The notes under the pieces were generated by a model. That model was given only the letters and a program-made list of their open reading frames with translations. It made no database searches and had not been told where the DNA came from. Position numbers and translations under genes: made by a program. Positions 39,810 to 48,741 of a stretch of DNA of 64,000 nt are shown here, in pieces. Origin of the DNA: JALORV01 sp963754065 (GTDB taxonomy: Bacteria; Pseudomonadota; Gammaproteobacteria; Burkholderiales; Burkholderiaceae_F); contig CAVWFH010000001.1 of the NCBI GenBank assembly GCA_963754065.1, positions 40,125 through 104,124 of the forward strand, read 5' to 3'. Every line of letters begins with the position of its first letter. Positions within the stretch are counted from its first letter, which is position 1.

Positions 39810-41414
39810 ATGAAAACCCTCAATCGTTACTCGACCCGCATGGCGTGCTGGATGGCGGTGGGTGCGCTGGCTGTGGGCGCTGCGGCTGCGCAGGCGCAGA
39901 CGTTCAAGTACGCCAACCAGGGCGACGCGCTGTCGATGGACCCACACTCGCTGAATGAATCACTGCAGCTCACATTCACCGGCAACATTTACGAGCCGCT
40001 CATCGGTCGCGGGAAGCAACTCGAGCTCGTTCCGGCCCTGGCCACCGACTGGAAGCAGACCGGGCCGACCGTGTGGCGCTTCAACCTGCGCAAGAACGTG
40101 CAGTTCCACGACGGCACGCCATTCACTGCGGACGACGTGATCTTCTCGTACAACCGCTCCAAGGGCGATGGCTCGGACGTCAAGTCCAAGATCGGCTCGA
40201 TCAAGGAGATCCGCAAGCTTGACGATCTCACGATCGACGTCGTTACCAACGAGCCGTTCCCGACCCTGCCCGACATGCTCACGGACTGGTACATCATGTC
40301 GAAGAAGTGGTGCGAGGAGAACCGCGCCGTGCAGCCGGTGGACAAGCGCAAGGGCACGGAGAACACCGCTTCGTTCAAGGCGAACGGCACCGGCCCCTAT
40401 CGTCTGCGGTCGCGCGACCCGAACGTGCGCACGACGCTGCAACGCAATCCGGGCTACTGGGGCAAGATCGAAGGCAACGTCCAGGAAGTGGTGTTCACGC
40501 CGATCGGCAACGCATCGACCCGGGTCGCGGCCCTGCTTTCAGGTGAAATCGACATGATGGAACCGGTGCCCGTGCAGGACGTGGCCCGCATCCAGTCCAA
40601 TCCGAACCTCAAGGTGATGCAGGGGCCGGAGCTGCGCACGATCTTCCTGGGCATGGACCAGTCGCGCAACGAACTCGTGTCGTCCAGCGTCAAGGGCAAG
40701 AATCCGTTCAAGGACAAGCGCGTGCGCCAGGCGTTCTACCAGGCGATCGACATCAACGCGATCCAGAAGGCGGTGATGCGGGGCGCCTCGGCACCGACCG
40801 GACTGATGATTGCGCCCGGGATCACCGGGTTCGTGCCGGAGATGAACAAGCGGCTTCCCTACGACCCGGAGGCCTCGAAGAAGCTGCTGGCCGACGCCGG
40901 CTACCCGAACGGCTTTGAAGTCGGCATGAACTGCCCGAACGATCGCTATGTCAACGACGAGGAAATCTGCAAGGCGGCCACGGCGATGCTGGCGAAGGTC
41001 GGGATCAAGGTGAATCTCACCGCCGAAACCAAGGGCACGTACTTCCCGAAGATCCTGTCGCGCAACACCTCGTTCTATCTGCTCGGATGGACGCCCAGCA
41101 GCTATGACGCACACAACCCGCTGTTCGCGCTGATGGCCACGCCGGGTGCCGGCGGTCAAGGGCAATTCAACCTGGGCAGCTACAGCAACGCGAAGCTCGA
41201 CGAACTGACCAAGGCGATCGCGACCGAAACGGATCTCAAGAAGCGCAACGCGATGATCGCGGAGGCGATGAAGATCCACCAGGATGACATCGGCCACATT
41301 CCGCTGCACCAGCAGGCGCTGGCCTGGGCGATGAAGAAGAACGTCGACGTCGTCCAGCTTGCGGACAACTTCATGCCGCTGAAGTGGGTCAGCGTGAAAG
41401 GCGCGGCGCAATAG
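39810..41414 (+). CDS. Peptide ABC transporter substrate-binding protein (second copy)
   Basis: This 534-residue SBP_bac_5 protein has a signal peptide (VGALAVGAAAAQAQ) and the family signature WRFNLRKNVQFHDGTPFTAD. It shares long identical runs with the first copy (LLADAGYPNGF, ICKA, IPLH.Q). An AGGAG site precedes the ATG by 5 bp, 9 bp after the amidohydrolase gene. Two similar binding proteins feeding one permease would widen the substrate range; the ligands are unknown. Confidence 0.93.
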   Translation: MKTLNRYSTRMACWMAVGALAVGAAAAQAQTFKYANQGDALSMDPHSLNESLQLTFTGNIYEPLIGRGKQLELVPALATDWKQTGPTVWRFNLRKNVQFHDGTPFTADDVIFSYNRSKGDGSDVKSKIGSIKEIRKLDDLTIDVVTNEPFPTLPDMLTDWYIMSKKWCEENRAVQPVDKRKGTENTASFKANGTGPYRLRSRDPNVRTTLQRNPGYWGKIEGNVQEVVFTPIGNASTRVAALLSGEIDMMEPVPVQDVARIQSNPNLKVMQGPELRTIFLGMDQSRNELVSSSVKGKNPFKDKRVRQAFYQAIDINAIQKAVMRGASAPTGLMIAPGITGFVPEMNKRLPYDPEASKKLLADAGYPNGFEVGMNCPNDRYVNDEEICKAATAMLAKVGIKVNLTAETKGTYFPKILSRNTSFYLLGWTPSSYDAHNPLFALMATPGAGGQGQFNLGSYSNAKLDELTKAIATETDLKKRNAMIAEAMKIHQDDIGHIPLHQQALAWAMKKNVDVVQLADNFMPLKWVSVKGAAQ

Positions 41415-41434
41415 GTCCGGGCCGAGGAGTCGAA

Positions 41435-42346
41435 ATGAACGGTCTGGCCCGCGCCTGGGACAGCGACGTCGCCTACAGCTTCCGCCATTCGCCGGTGGCG
41501 ATGGTGGCGGCGCTGACGGCATTCGTCATGATTTTTGCGGCCGTGTTCGCTTACTGGGTCGCGCCGCATAACCCGTTCGATCTCGCGACGATCAATCTGC
41601 TCGACGCCTCGCTGCCGCCCTCATGGGAAGTGGGCGGGAATCCGAAGTTCTGGCTGGGGACCGATGACCAGGGGCGCGACATCTTCTCGGCCGTCATCTA
41701 CGGCATGCAGATCTCGTTGCTGATCGGCATCGCATCGGTCGTGCTGTCGGTGGTGATGGGCGTCGGGCTCGGATTGCTGTCCGGCTATGTCGGTGGCCGC
41801 ATCGACGCCTTCATCATGCGTGTGTGCGACGTCATGCTGTCGTTCCCGGCCATCCTGGTGGCGTTGCTGATCGACGGCGTTGCGCGTGCCGTGCTCCCGC
41901 GCGACTCGCACAACGAGCTGGCCTTCGGCGTGCTGATCATCGCGATTGCGCTCTCGGGCTGGGTGCAATACGCACGCACGGTACGCGGCTCCACGCTGGT
42001 GGAGAAGAACAAGGAGTACATCCAGGCTGCCCGCGTCATCGGCGTCTCGCCGTTCAAGATCATGCTCAAGCATGTGCTGCCGAACGTGCTGGGGCCGGTG
42101 CTCGTGCTCGCCACCGTGCACATCGCGACTGCGATCATCACCGAGGCGACTCTGTCCTTCCTCGGTGTCGGTGTGCCGCCGACGACGCCCTCGCTGGGGA
42201 CCCTGATTCGCATCGGCAACGAGTTCCTGTTTTCCGGGGAGTGGTGGATCACCATTTTCCCCGGCCTTGCCCTGATCCTGCTCGTACTGTCGGTCAACCT
42301 GCTCGGTGACTGGCTGCGCGATGCACTGAATCCGAAGTTGCGTTGA
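41435..42346 (+). CDS. DppC/OppC-family ABC transporter permease
   Basis: This 303-residue inner-membrane protein has the family features HNPFDLATINLLDASLPPSW, WLGTDDQGRDIFSAVIYGMQ, the EAA loop AARVIGVSPFKIMLKHVLPN, and the end LLGDWLRDALNPKLR. The ATG at 41435 follows GAGGAG and trims 17 non-coding-like residues from the longest frame. It forms the translocation channel with the DppB-type protein. Confidence 0.93.
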   Translation: MNGLARAWDSDVAYSFRHSPVAMVAALTAFVMIFAAVFAYWVAPHNPFDLATINLLDASLPPSWEVGGNPKFWLGTDDQGRDIFSAVIYGMQISLLIGIASVVLSVVMGVGLGLLSGYVGGRIDAFIMRVCDVMLSFPAILVALLIDGVARAVLPRDSHNELAFGVLIIAIALSGWVQYARTVRGSTLVEKNKEYIQAARVIGVSPFKIMLKHVLPNVLGPVLVLATVHIATAIITEATLSFLGVGVPPTTPSLGTLIRIGNEFLFSGEWWITIFPGLALILLVLSVNLLGDWLRDALNPKLR

Positions 42347-42392
42347 GCTGGCACCATTGCCTGCGTATGACGTTTACAAGAGGAGAAGCACC

Positions 42393-42788
42393 ATGAAGAC
42401 CAAGTTCGTTACTGCCGCAGTGCTGATCGCCACGACCGGACTGGTGACCGGGTGCGCCTCGTCGTTCCATGGTTCCTACCTGGTCGGACAGCGCTACATC
42501 AAGACCAACATCGACACGCAGCCGGTCATGATTCTGGGCGTGGACAACTGGGACACGACGCAGCGACGGGTGCTGGTCGAGCCCGGTGTCCATGTGATAC
42601 GCGTGCAGGCGATGCCGGTACCCGGCGCGCCCCAGGAGACCGGTGAACTGAAGGTCGACATCAAGCCGTGCTTCACGTATTACATCGTCGCCGTGCGCGA
42701 CACGCGGATATCGGCGCAGTTCACTCCGCGGGTCGACTACATGGAGCCGCTGGGTGGCTGCGATCCGAATCCGCCGGCGAAGAAGTAG
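42393..42788 (+). CDS. Small lipoprotein of unknown function inside the ABC transporter operon
   Basis: This 131-residue protein has a lipoprotein signal ending TTGLVTGC. The mature part has a strand-rich pattern (VMILGVDNWDTTQRRVLVEP, GVHVIRVQAMPVPGAPQETG, FTYYIVAVRDTRISAQF) and two Cys in the second half. It resembles periplasmic beta-sandwich proteins but I do not recognise the family. AGGAGAAGC precedes the ATG. It lies 46 bp after the permease and 3 bp before the ATPase genes, so it is part of the operon. Confidence 0.75.
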   Translation: MKTKFVTAAVLIATTGLVTGCASSFHGSYLVGQRYIKTNIDTQPVMILGVDNWDTTQRRVLVEPGVHVIRVQAMPVPGAPQETGELKVDIKPCFTYYIVAVRDTRISAQFTPRVDYMEPLGGCDPNPPAKK

Positions 42789-42791
42789 CGC

Positions 42792-43778
42792 ATGGCGAGT
42801 CCGCTGCTCGAGGTCCGCAATCTCCGCATCGAGTTCCCGACACGGCGCGGCACGCTGCTTGCCGTCGATGACGTGTCGTTCTCGATTGCGCCGGGCGAGG
42901 TGCTCGGCGTGGTCGGCGAGTCCGGAGCCGGCAAGTCGCTGACCGGCGCGGCGATCATCGGGCTGCTTGAACCTCCCGGCCGCATTGCGGCCGGCGAAAT
43001 CAAGCTGGCGGGCCTTCGCATCGACAACCTGCCATATGACGACATGCGCAAGATCCGCGGGCGCGAGATCGGCGCGATCTTCCAGGACCCGCTGACGTCG
43101 TTGAATCCGCTCTACACGGTCGGCCAGCAGATCGTCGAGACGATCACCACGCACCTGAACATTTCTTCAAGCCAGGCGCGCGAACGCGCGGTCGAGTTGC
43201 TGGTGTCCACCGGTATCCCGGCAGCGGAGCGGCGCATCGATCACTACCCGCACCAGTTTTCGGGCGGGATGCGGCAACGCGTGGTCATCGCGCTGGCGCT
43301 GGCGGCGCAGCCCAAGCTGGTCATCGCCGACGAGCCGACGACTGCCCTCGACGTTTCGATCCAGGCCCAGATCATCTCCCTGTTGAAACAGTTGTGCCGG
43401 GACCACGGCACAGCGGTAATGCTGGTCACGCACGACATGGGCGTAATCGCCGAGACGGCCGACCGGGTCGCCGTCATGTATGCCGGCCGCATCGCCGAGA
43501 TCGGGCCGGTGTCGGACGTCATCCATCGTCCGCAGCATCCCTACACCGTCGGTCTGATGGGCTCGATCCCCAGCATGATTGCGGACAAGGAACGGCTCAC
43601 GCAGATCGATGGCGCGATGCCGCGCCTGACGGCGATTCCCGACGGCTGCGCGTTCCATCCGCGTTGCACCCGGGCGTTCGAGCGGTGCTCGCGCGAGCGG
43701 CCTGACCTGCTGCCAGCCGGTGCGTCATTTGCATCGTGCTGGCTGCACGACCCGGCGTCGCTGCGACGTGCCGCCTGA
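42792..43778 (+). CDS. DppD/OppD-family ABC transporter ATPase
   Basis: This 328-residue nucleotide-binding subunit has Walker A GESGAGKS, signature FSGGMRQRVVIALAL, Walker B LVIADEPTTALD and the oligopeptide-family C-terminal FHPRCTRAFERC region (oligo_HPY), which in some members carries an iron-sulfur cluster. It works as a heterodimer with the next gene product, energising the DppB/DppC-type channel. Confidence 0.94.
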   Translation: MASPLLEVRNLRIEFPTRRGTLLAVDDVSFSIAPGEVLGVVGESGAGKSLTGAAIIGLLEPPGRIAAGEIKLAGLRIDNLPYDDMRKIRGREIGAIFQDPLTSLNPLYTVGQQIVETITTHLNISSSQARERAVELLVSTGIPAAERRIDHYPHQFSGGMRQRVVIALALAAQPKLVIADEPTTALDVSIQAQIISLLKQLCRDHGTAVMLVTHDMGVIAETADRVAVMYAGRIAEIGPVSDVIHRPQHPYTVGLMGSIPSMIADKERLTQIDGAMPRLTAIPDGCAFHPRCTRAFERCSRERPDLLPAGASFASCWLHDPASLRRAA

Positions 43779-43782
43779 CGCC

Positions 43783-44835
43783 ATGTCAGCCGTCCCGAAT
43801 CCCGTCCTGCAGGGGGCGTCGGAATCGGCGTCCGGCGAGGCCATCGTCAAGGCGGAAGGCATTGCCAAGTACTTCGATGTATCGCCGCCGTGGCTGAATC
43901 GCGTGCTCGAGCGCAGCGGGCGCCAGATCCTGCATGCCGTCGACGGCATCAGCTTCACGATCCGTCGCGGCGAGACCCTTTCGCTGGTCGGCGAATCGGG
44001 CTGCGGCAAGTCCACCGTGGCGCGCTTGCTGGTCGGCCTGTACACGCCAACGCGCGGCCGGGTCGAGTTCTTCGGGCACGACCTGGCCGAGATGAATACC
44101 GCCTCGGGACGCAGCCTGCGCCAGAAGCTGCAGATGATCTTCCAGGATCCGTTTGCCAGCCTGAATCCGCGCTGGCGGGTGCGCGACATCATTGCCGAGC
44201 CGTTGATCGCGCATGGACTGATGCGCGACAAGGTGCAGATCGCCGCACGGGTCGATGAACTGCTGCACCAGGTGAAGCTCGGACCGGCCGACAAGGAGAA
44301 GTATCCGCACCAGTTTTCCGGAGGGCAGCGGCAGCGGCTGTCGATCGCGCGCGCGCTGGCGACCAAGCCGGAATTCCTCGTATGCGACGAGCCGACCTCG
44401 GCGCTCGATGTCTCGGTACAGGCGCAGGTGCTCAACCTGATGAAGGACCTGCAGCGCGAGCTTGGGCTCACGTATCTGTTCATCTCGCACAACCTGGCAG
44501 TGGTTCATCACATCTCGGATCGCGTCGGCGTGATGTACCTGGGCAAGATCGTCGAGCTGGCGCCGCGGCGCGTGCTGTTTGAGGCACCGCGGCATCCGTA
44601 TACGCGCATGCTGCTCGACGCGATCCCGGACCTCGAGATGACGGGTCGCGCGCGCACGCCGGTGGCCGGTGAAGTTCCCAATCCACTGAACCCGCCGAGC
44701 GGGTGCACCTTCCACCCGCGCTGTCCGCACGCCAATGCACGCTGCAAGGCCGAGGCGCCGGTACTGCGCATCGAACGCCATGCCGCCGGGGAGACGGAAG
44801 TGGCCTGCCACGCGGTGGAAGAAGGTCGGATCTAA
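43783..44835 (+). CDS. DppF/OppF-family ABC transporter ATPase
   Basis: This 350-residue nucleotide-binding subunit has Walker A GESGCGKS, signature FSGGQRQRLSIARAL, Walker B FLVCDEPTSALD and the C-terminal FHPRCPHANARC motif. The ATG at 43783 (MSAVPNPVLQ) lies 4 bp after the previous stop. It is the last gene of the transporter operon; 186 bp without recognisable features separate it from the sensor kinase gene. Confidence 0.94.
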   Translation: MSAVPNPVLQGASESASGEAIVKAEGIAKYFDVSPPWLNRVLERSGRQILHAVDGISFTIRRGETLSLVGESGCGKSTVARLLVGLYTPTRGRVEFFGHDLAEMNTASGRSLRQKLQMIFQDPFASLNPRWRVRDIIAEPLIAHGLMRDKVQIAARVDELLHQVKLGPADKEKYPHQFSGGQRQRLSIARALATKPEFLVCDEPTSALDVSVQAQVLNLMKDLQRELGLTYLFISHNLAVVHHISDRVGVMYLGKIVELAPRRVLFEAPRHPYTRMLLDAIPDLEMTGRARTPVAGEVPNPLNPPSGCTFHPRCPHANARCKAEAPVLRIERHAAGETEVACHAVEEGRI

Positions 44836-45021
44836 GACTAGTTGCCCGGGACTGCTTTCAGGCCCAAACGTCCGTCGAACGGTGGTGGGACCGTGGGCGA
44901 CCAGTAACTGCCGCTAGTACAGGCTGACCATCCGGTACTGAGGCTGTCGTCCAGCCCACCAGGCGATGGCCAGAAATGACCTGATACGTCGTCACCCGTC
45001 GCATCTACCATTGGCAGTGAG

Positions 45022-46851
45022 ATGAATTGGGTAGAGATCGTCTGGATCGTGATGTCCGCGGCATGTATGACGCTCGGCGTCATCCATCTATTCGTCTGGT
45101 CCAAGCAAAGATCGCAATACGCCCATCTCCTGTTCTTCGCGCTCGCAATCTCGGCGACAGCTTTCGGCGCTTTCGAGTTGGCGATGATGCAGGCGCAGTC
45201 TCCTGCTGTTTACGCAGCCACGTTGCGCTGGGCTCATGTGCCGCTCGCGATGGTCGTGCTGTCGATGATCTGGTTCGTGCATTTCTACTTCCACGCCGGG
45301 AGACTGTGGCTCGCGTACGCAGCCTCAATTTTTCGGCTGCTCGGGCTCGCGCTGAATTTCGTGACCGGCGCGAACATCAACTTTCGCGAAGTCACCGCGC
45401 TGGACCAAACGCTTCTTTGGGGTGGCGCGGTCGTGTCGGGCCCGATCGGCGTCTCCAATCCCTGGGGGATCGTGCCTCAGGTTGGCAATATTCTCCTCGT
45501 CGTGTTCGTCCTCGATGCCGCCGTGTCGCTCTGGCGTCGTGGCAGCCCCGACGCGCGGCGCCGGGCAGTTGTCGTCGGCGGCAGTCTCATCGTCTGCATC
45601 ACGGTGGTCGCCGGTTTCGCAGCGCTGATTACTCTTGGGATGGTTCATGCCGCCACGATTGTCATGCCAGGTATCTTCATCGTCGTCCTGGCGATGGCCT
45701 ACGAACTCAGCTGGGACATGATCGCGGCAGCGCAACTGGCGGTGCAGCTCCGCGCTAGCGAGCAGCGCTTCCGTGCGGTTGTCGAGGCAGCGCCTAGCGC
45801 GATTCTTCTGGTCGACGACAAAGGCGGTATCGCTCTCGCGAATGCGCAGGCGGAAAACGTTTTCGGCTACCCGCGAGCTGAACTCGTCGCGCAGCCTGTC
45901 GAAAGACTGATTCCGGAACGCTTTCATGTCCCGCACGTTCGCTTTCGGGACACGTACTTGCTCGACCCTCAGACTCGAGCGATGGGGACGGGACGCGAAC
46001 TGTTCGCCTCCCGCAGGGACGGCAGCGAAATTCCGGTCGAAGTCGCGCTCAGTCCGATGCCGACTCAGGAGGGAGTCTTCGTACTGGTGTCAGTCGTCGA
46101 CATTACCGAACGCAGGGATCTCGAACGTGCAACCGCCCGCCAGCGCGACGAGCTCGCCCACCTGTCGCGAGTAGCGATGCTGGGCGAACTGTCCGGATCG
46201 CTCGCCCACGAGCTCAACCAGCCGCTGACGGCCATTCTGAGCAATGCGCAGGCGGCACAGCGGTTTCTTGCGCAGAGCCCGCCACGTCTCGACAGGCTTG
46301 CGGAGATTCTTTCTGACATCGTGAAGAGCGATCACCGTGCCGGAGCGGTGATTCAGCGAATTCGATCCCTTTTGAGGAAGGAATCGGCGCAGCGCGACCC
46401 CCTTGACATCAACGACGTCGTAGAGGAAACGCTGCGCCTGATGCGTAGTGACTTGCTGAACCGGCACGTAGCCGTTGGCACCGATCTTGGCGAAGGGCTG
46501 CCAGCCGTAAGCGGCGATCGGAACCAGTTGCAGCAGGTCTTGCTCAATTTCATGATGAACGGATGCGACGCCATGGACGGACGGGATATGGACCGCCGTC
46601 TCTTGGTGCGAACGCGAACGGCGGCGGACGGCAACGTGGAGTTCTCTGTCGCCGACCGCGGCACAGGAATACCATCGGCGGACCTCGAGCGGATATTCGA
46701 GCCGTTCGTGACCACCAAATCGCACGGCATGGGACTGGGCCTGACCATCTGCCGATCTATCGTCGACGCTCATGGCGGCCGGCTCTGGGCGACCAACAAT
46801 TTCGACGGCGGCGCAACGCTGCATTGCGAACTTCCTGAGAAGCGGTCCTGA
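45022..46851 (+). CDS. PAS-containing sensor histidine kinase (FixL-like, membrane-bound)
   Basis: This 609-residue kinase has about seven hydrophobic segments in residues 1-235 (a 7TM histidine-kinase-N-type sensor region), a PAS domain at roughly 245-370 (EAAPSAILLVDDKGGIALAN, ending VSVVDITERRDLE), a HisKA box with phospho-acceptor His396 (GSLAHELNQPLTAILSNAQ), and an ATPase domain (NQLQQVLLNFMMNGCDAM, DRGTGI, MGLGLTICRSIVDAHGG). The stimulus could be sensed in the membrane or by PAS; no heme-binding histidine was established. It is 5 bp upstream of the response regulator gene, its likely partner. Confidence 0.92.
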   Translation: MNWVEIVWIVMSAACMTLGVIHLFVWSKQRSQYAHLLFFALAISATAFGAFELAMMQAQSPAVYAATLRWAHVPLAMVVLSMIWFVHFYFHAGRLWLAYAASIFRLLGLALNFVTGANINFREVTALDQTLLWGGAVVSGPIGVSNPWGIVPQVGNILLVVFVLDAAVSLWRRGSPDARRRAVVVGGSLIVCITVVAGFAALITLGMVHAATIVMPGIFIVVLAMAYELSWDMIAAAQLAVQLRASEQRFRAVVEAAPSAILLVDDKGGIALANAQAENVFGYPRAELVAQPVERLIPERFHVPHVRFRDTYLLDPQTRAMGTGRELFASRRDGSEIPVEVALSPMPTQEGVFVLVSVVDITERRDLERATARQRDELAHLSRVAMLGELSGSLAHELNQPLTAILSNAQAAQRFLAQSPPRLDRLAEILSDIVKSDHRAGAVIQRIRSLLRKESAQRDPLDINDVVEETLRLMRSDLLNRHVAVGTDLGEGLPAVSGDRNQLQQVLLNFMMNGCDAMDGRDMDRRLLVRTRTAADGNVEFSVADRGTGIPSADLERIFEPFVTTKSHGMGLGLTICRSIVDAHGGRLWATNNFDGGATLHCELPEKRS

Positions 46852-46856
46852 CGTCG

Positions 46857-47486
46857 ATGGACAAACAGCTCTCAACCGTTTACCTGGTTGATGATGATCC
46901 GGACATACTGAAGGCGATCGATAGACTGCTCCAGTCCGTTGGTTTGAGGGTTGTCACCTTCCTCTCACCGCAGCAGTTTCTTGAAGACTATGACCGCAAC
47001 GCTCCGGCTTGCCTCGTACTCGATCTCGAGCTTCCAGGATTGAGCGGACTCGAGCTGCAGCAGACGCTGGAACAGGAGGCGAGCGCCCTGCCGATCATCT
47101 TTCTGTCCGGGCGCGGTGACATCGCCTCGAGTGTGCAGGCGATGAAACATGGCGCAGCGGACTTCCTTACCAAGCCGGTCGACGACACCGAACTGATTGC
47201 CGCGATTCACGCGGCGCTGGCACGTGATCAGGCGCTGCGTCCCGTGCGCTCGGAACGAGAGCGTGTCGCAAAGTGCCTGTCATCGCTCACAGAACGCGAA
47301 CGGCAGGTTCTCGAGCAGATTTGTGCCGGCCGGTTGAACAAGCAAATCGCGTCCGATCTCGGCACGAGCGAGAAGACGATCAAGTTCCATCGCGGCAACC
47401 TGATGCGCAAAATGGGTGTGCGCGTGGTTGCCGATCTGGTCAAGCTGGCGGAACGAGCGGGGGTCGGCTCGAGGCCCAGGGCCTGA
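46857..47486 (+). CDS. FixJ/NarL-type response regulator
   Basis: This 209-residue regulator has an N-terminal receiver with DDD at residues 12-14, phospho-acceptor Asp56 (LVLDLELPGLSG), and Lys in LTKPVDD, then a LuxR-type helix-turn-helix at about 145-205 (LTERERQVLEQICAGRLNKQ, TSEKTIKFHRGNLMRKMG). It is encoded directly after the kinase and probably activates transcription as a dimer. A candidate target is the palindrome GGACC-AA-GGTCC in the next intergenic gap. Confidence 0.94.
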   Translation: MDKQLSTVYLVDDDPDILKAIDRLLQSVGLRVVTFLSPQQFLEDYDRNAPACLVLDLELPGLSGLELQQTLEQEASALPIIFLSGRGDIASSVQAMKHGAADFLTKPVDDTELIAAIHAALARDQALRPVRSERERVAKCLSSLTERERQVLEQICAGRLNKQIASDLGTSEKTIKFHRGNLMRKMGVRVVADLVKLAERAGVGSRPRA

Positions 47487-47518
47487 GTTCGCGCCGCCGC
47501 GTCATTGGCGTCTTGCAA

Positions 47519-47576
47519 ACCTGGACCAAGGTCCAGTAGGAGCGGTCGCCTGCACTTGCTACGTTCCAGCCACGAT
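47519..47576 (+). promoter_or_regulatory. Conserved promoter-like element, copy A
   Basis: This begins with ACCTGGACCAAGGTCC, within which CTGGACC-AA-GGTCCAG is a perfect 7-bp-arm palindrome. A further 42 bp match copy B (57930-57987) at 31 positions with no gap; both contain CGGTCGCC, CTTG-N-TACG and GCCACGAT. The end overlaps the ATG of the stand-alone receiver gene, so any transcript would have a very short leader. No convincing -35/-10 pair or sigma-54 site is present. Confidence 0.65.
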
Positions 47577-47979
47577 GGGATACGACGCACGGCTGCTGGC
47601 CGTAGTGGACGACGATGCAGACGTGCGACTTGCCTTGCAGCGACTCGTTTCGTCGGCCGGCTTTGCGGTCGAGACGTTCGCGTCCGGCGCCGAGTTTTTG
47701 CATGCTATCGAGGACCACGAGCCGGACTGTCTTGTGCTCGATCTGCATATGCCGGACATGAGCGGATTCGACGTTCAAGGCGCACTCGCCGTTTCTCATG
47801 CGTCTGTACCGGTCGTTGTCATCACTGGGCACGACACTCCCGAGTCGCATGAGCGGGCCATTCAACTCGGCGCCACGGCCTATCTCTGCAAGCCCGTCAA
47901 TGACGAAGCACTGCTAGCAGCGATCGGCAGCGCCATGAGTGGTGTATCGCCTTCAACACGGCGAGGCGAATCGTGTTGA
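47575..47979 (+). CDS. Stand-alone receiver-domain response regulator
   Basis: This 134-residue protein is a single receiver: DDD at 12-14, phospho-acceptor Asp56 (LVLDLHMPDMSG), a Thr in VVITGHD, and Lys in CKPVND. It has no output domain, so it may act as a phosphate sink for the kinase, as an intermediate, or by protein contact. The ATG at 47575 begins MGYDARLLAVVDDD; longer frames upstream read through the regulatory palindrome and are rejected. Confidence 0.9.
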   Translation: MGYDARLLAVVDDDADVRLALQRLVSSAGFAVETFASGAEFLHAIEDHEPDCLVLDLHMPDMSGFDVQGALAVSHASVPVVVITGHDTPESHERAIQLGATAYLCKPVNDEALLAAIGSAMSGVSPSTRRGESC

Positions 47980-48111
47980 CCTACCTACAGGCGGGTGACG
48001 TTGTCCCTGCCCGATCGAACTCGGTGCGACCATGACGATGATTCATTGCCATCTTGCGGTCGGTCAGAACGATGCAGGCAGGACCGTATGTTCAATGGAA
48101 GGAGGCCAGAA

Positions 48112-48645
48112 GTGAGAATCATCTTCCACGCCCTGCTCGTGACGGTCGCCGGCGTTTTCGCCGGCTGCGCGAGCTCGCCAGCATCCAGCCCAGCTGCCGG
48201 CGGGTCGCAGGTTCAACTGATGTATGTGCAGAGCGCAGAGGATCTGCGGGTCGATGCTGCAAGGACCACCCTACGGCTGGTAAAGGTCAATCCGCAGACC
48301 CTGTATTTCTCCGATCGGCCAGAGCGGATCGCCGGAAATCTCCGGATGGCCGATTACCTGGAGACGTGGAAGAAAGGACGGGACAATTTCGGCGCCGATC
48401 CGCCGAACGCGACCCTCTCGGTGTACGAGCCGGGGCGCGCGGACCCGACGCTCGTGGTGGTCACGCTCATGAAGCCGGTCGTGGACGGTGCGGACCTCCT
48501 GTACACCTACAAGATCATCGAAGGCACCATGCCGGCAAACGGCGGCGCGACGAGCCTGTTCATCGACTGGTACGGCGTCGGGGGCGGGGTCGGGCCGGGT
48601 TTCCATGGTGTCGGTGTCGGGCGCCGCGGCGTCGGTTGGCGCTGA
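48112..48645 (+). CDS. Exported lipoprotein, first of three tandem paralogues
   Basis: This 177-residue protein has a lipoprotein signal (LLVTVAGVFAGC) and starts at a GTG with AAGGAGG 6 bp upstream. The conserved core shared with the next two genes contains VQLMYVQSA, TLRLVKV, TLYFSDRPERIAG, DPPNATLSVYE, DLLYTYKIIEGTMP and TSLFIDW. The C-terminus is Gly-rich (GVGGGVGPGFHGVGVG) and lacks the helical tail found in the two paralogues. The family is unknown to me. The DPPNATLSV and SDRP motifs suggest a compact beta-rich domain acting in the envelope. Confidence 0.82.
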   Translation: MRIIFHALLVTVAGVFAGCASSPASSPAAGGSQVQLMYVQSAEDLRVDAARTTLRLVKVNPQTLYFSDRPERIAGNLRMADYLETWKKGRDNFGADPPNATLSVYEPGRADPTLVVVTLMKPVVDGADLLYTYKIIEGTMPANGGATSLFIDWYGVGGGVGPGFHGVGVGRRGVGWR

Positions 48646-48741
48646 CGGCCCAGCGTCTCGAAAGCCCACGGGATATCGGAAAGTAGGAAACGCTGCGTGA
48701 AACGGCAATCAAGCACGATTGCCTTCAAAGAGGAGGTCCAA

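Noticed and set aside
35823..41414. The two binding-protein genes as a recent tandem duplication of a longer segment
   Set aside because: Only the binding-protein genes are similar; the permease and amidohydrolase between them are not repeated and the copies have diverged at many positions.
47540..47565. Sigma-54 promoter in the element before the receiver gene (CGGTCGCCTGCACTTGCT)
   Set aside because: The GG and GC pairs are 12 bp apart instead of 10, and copy B does not keep the motif.
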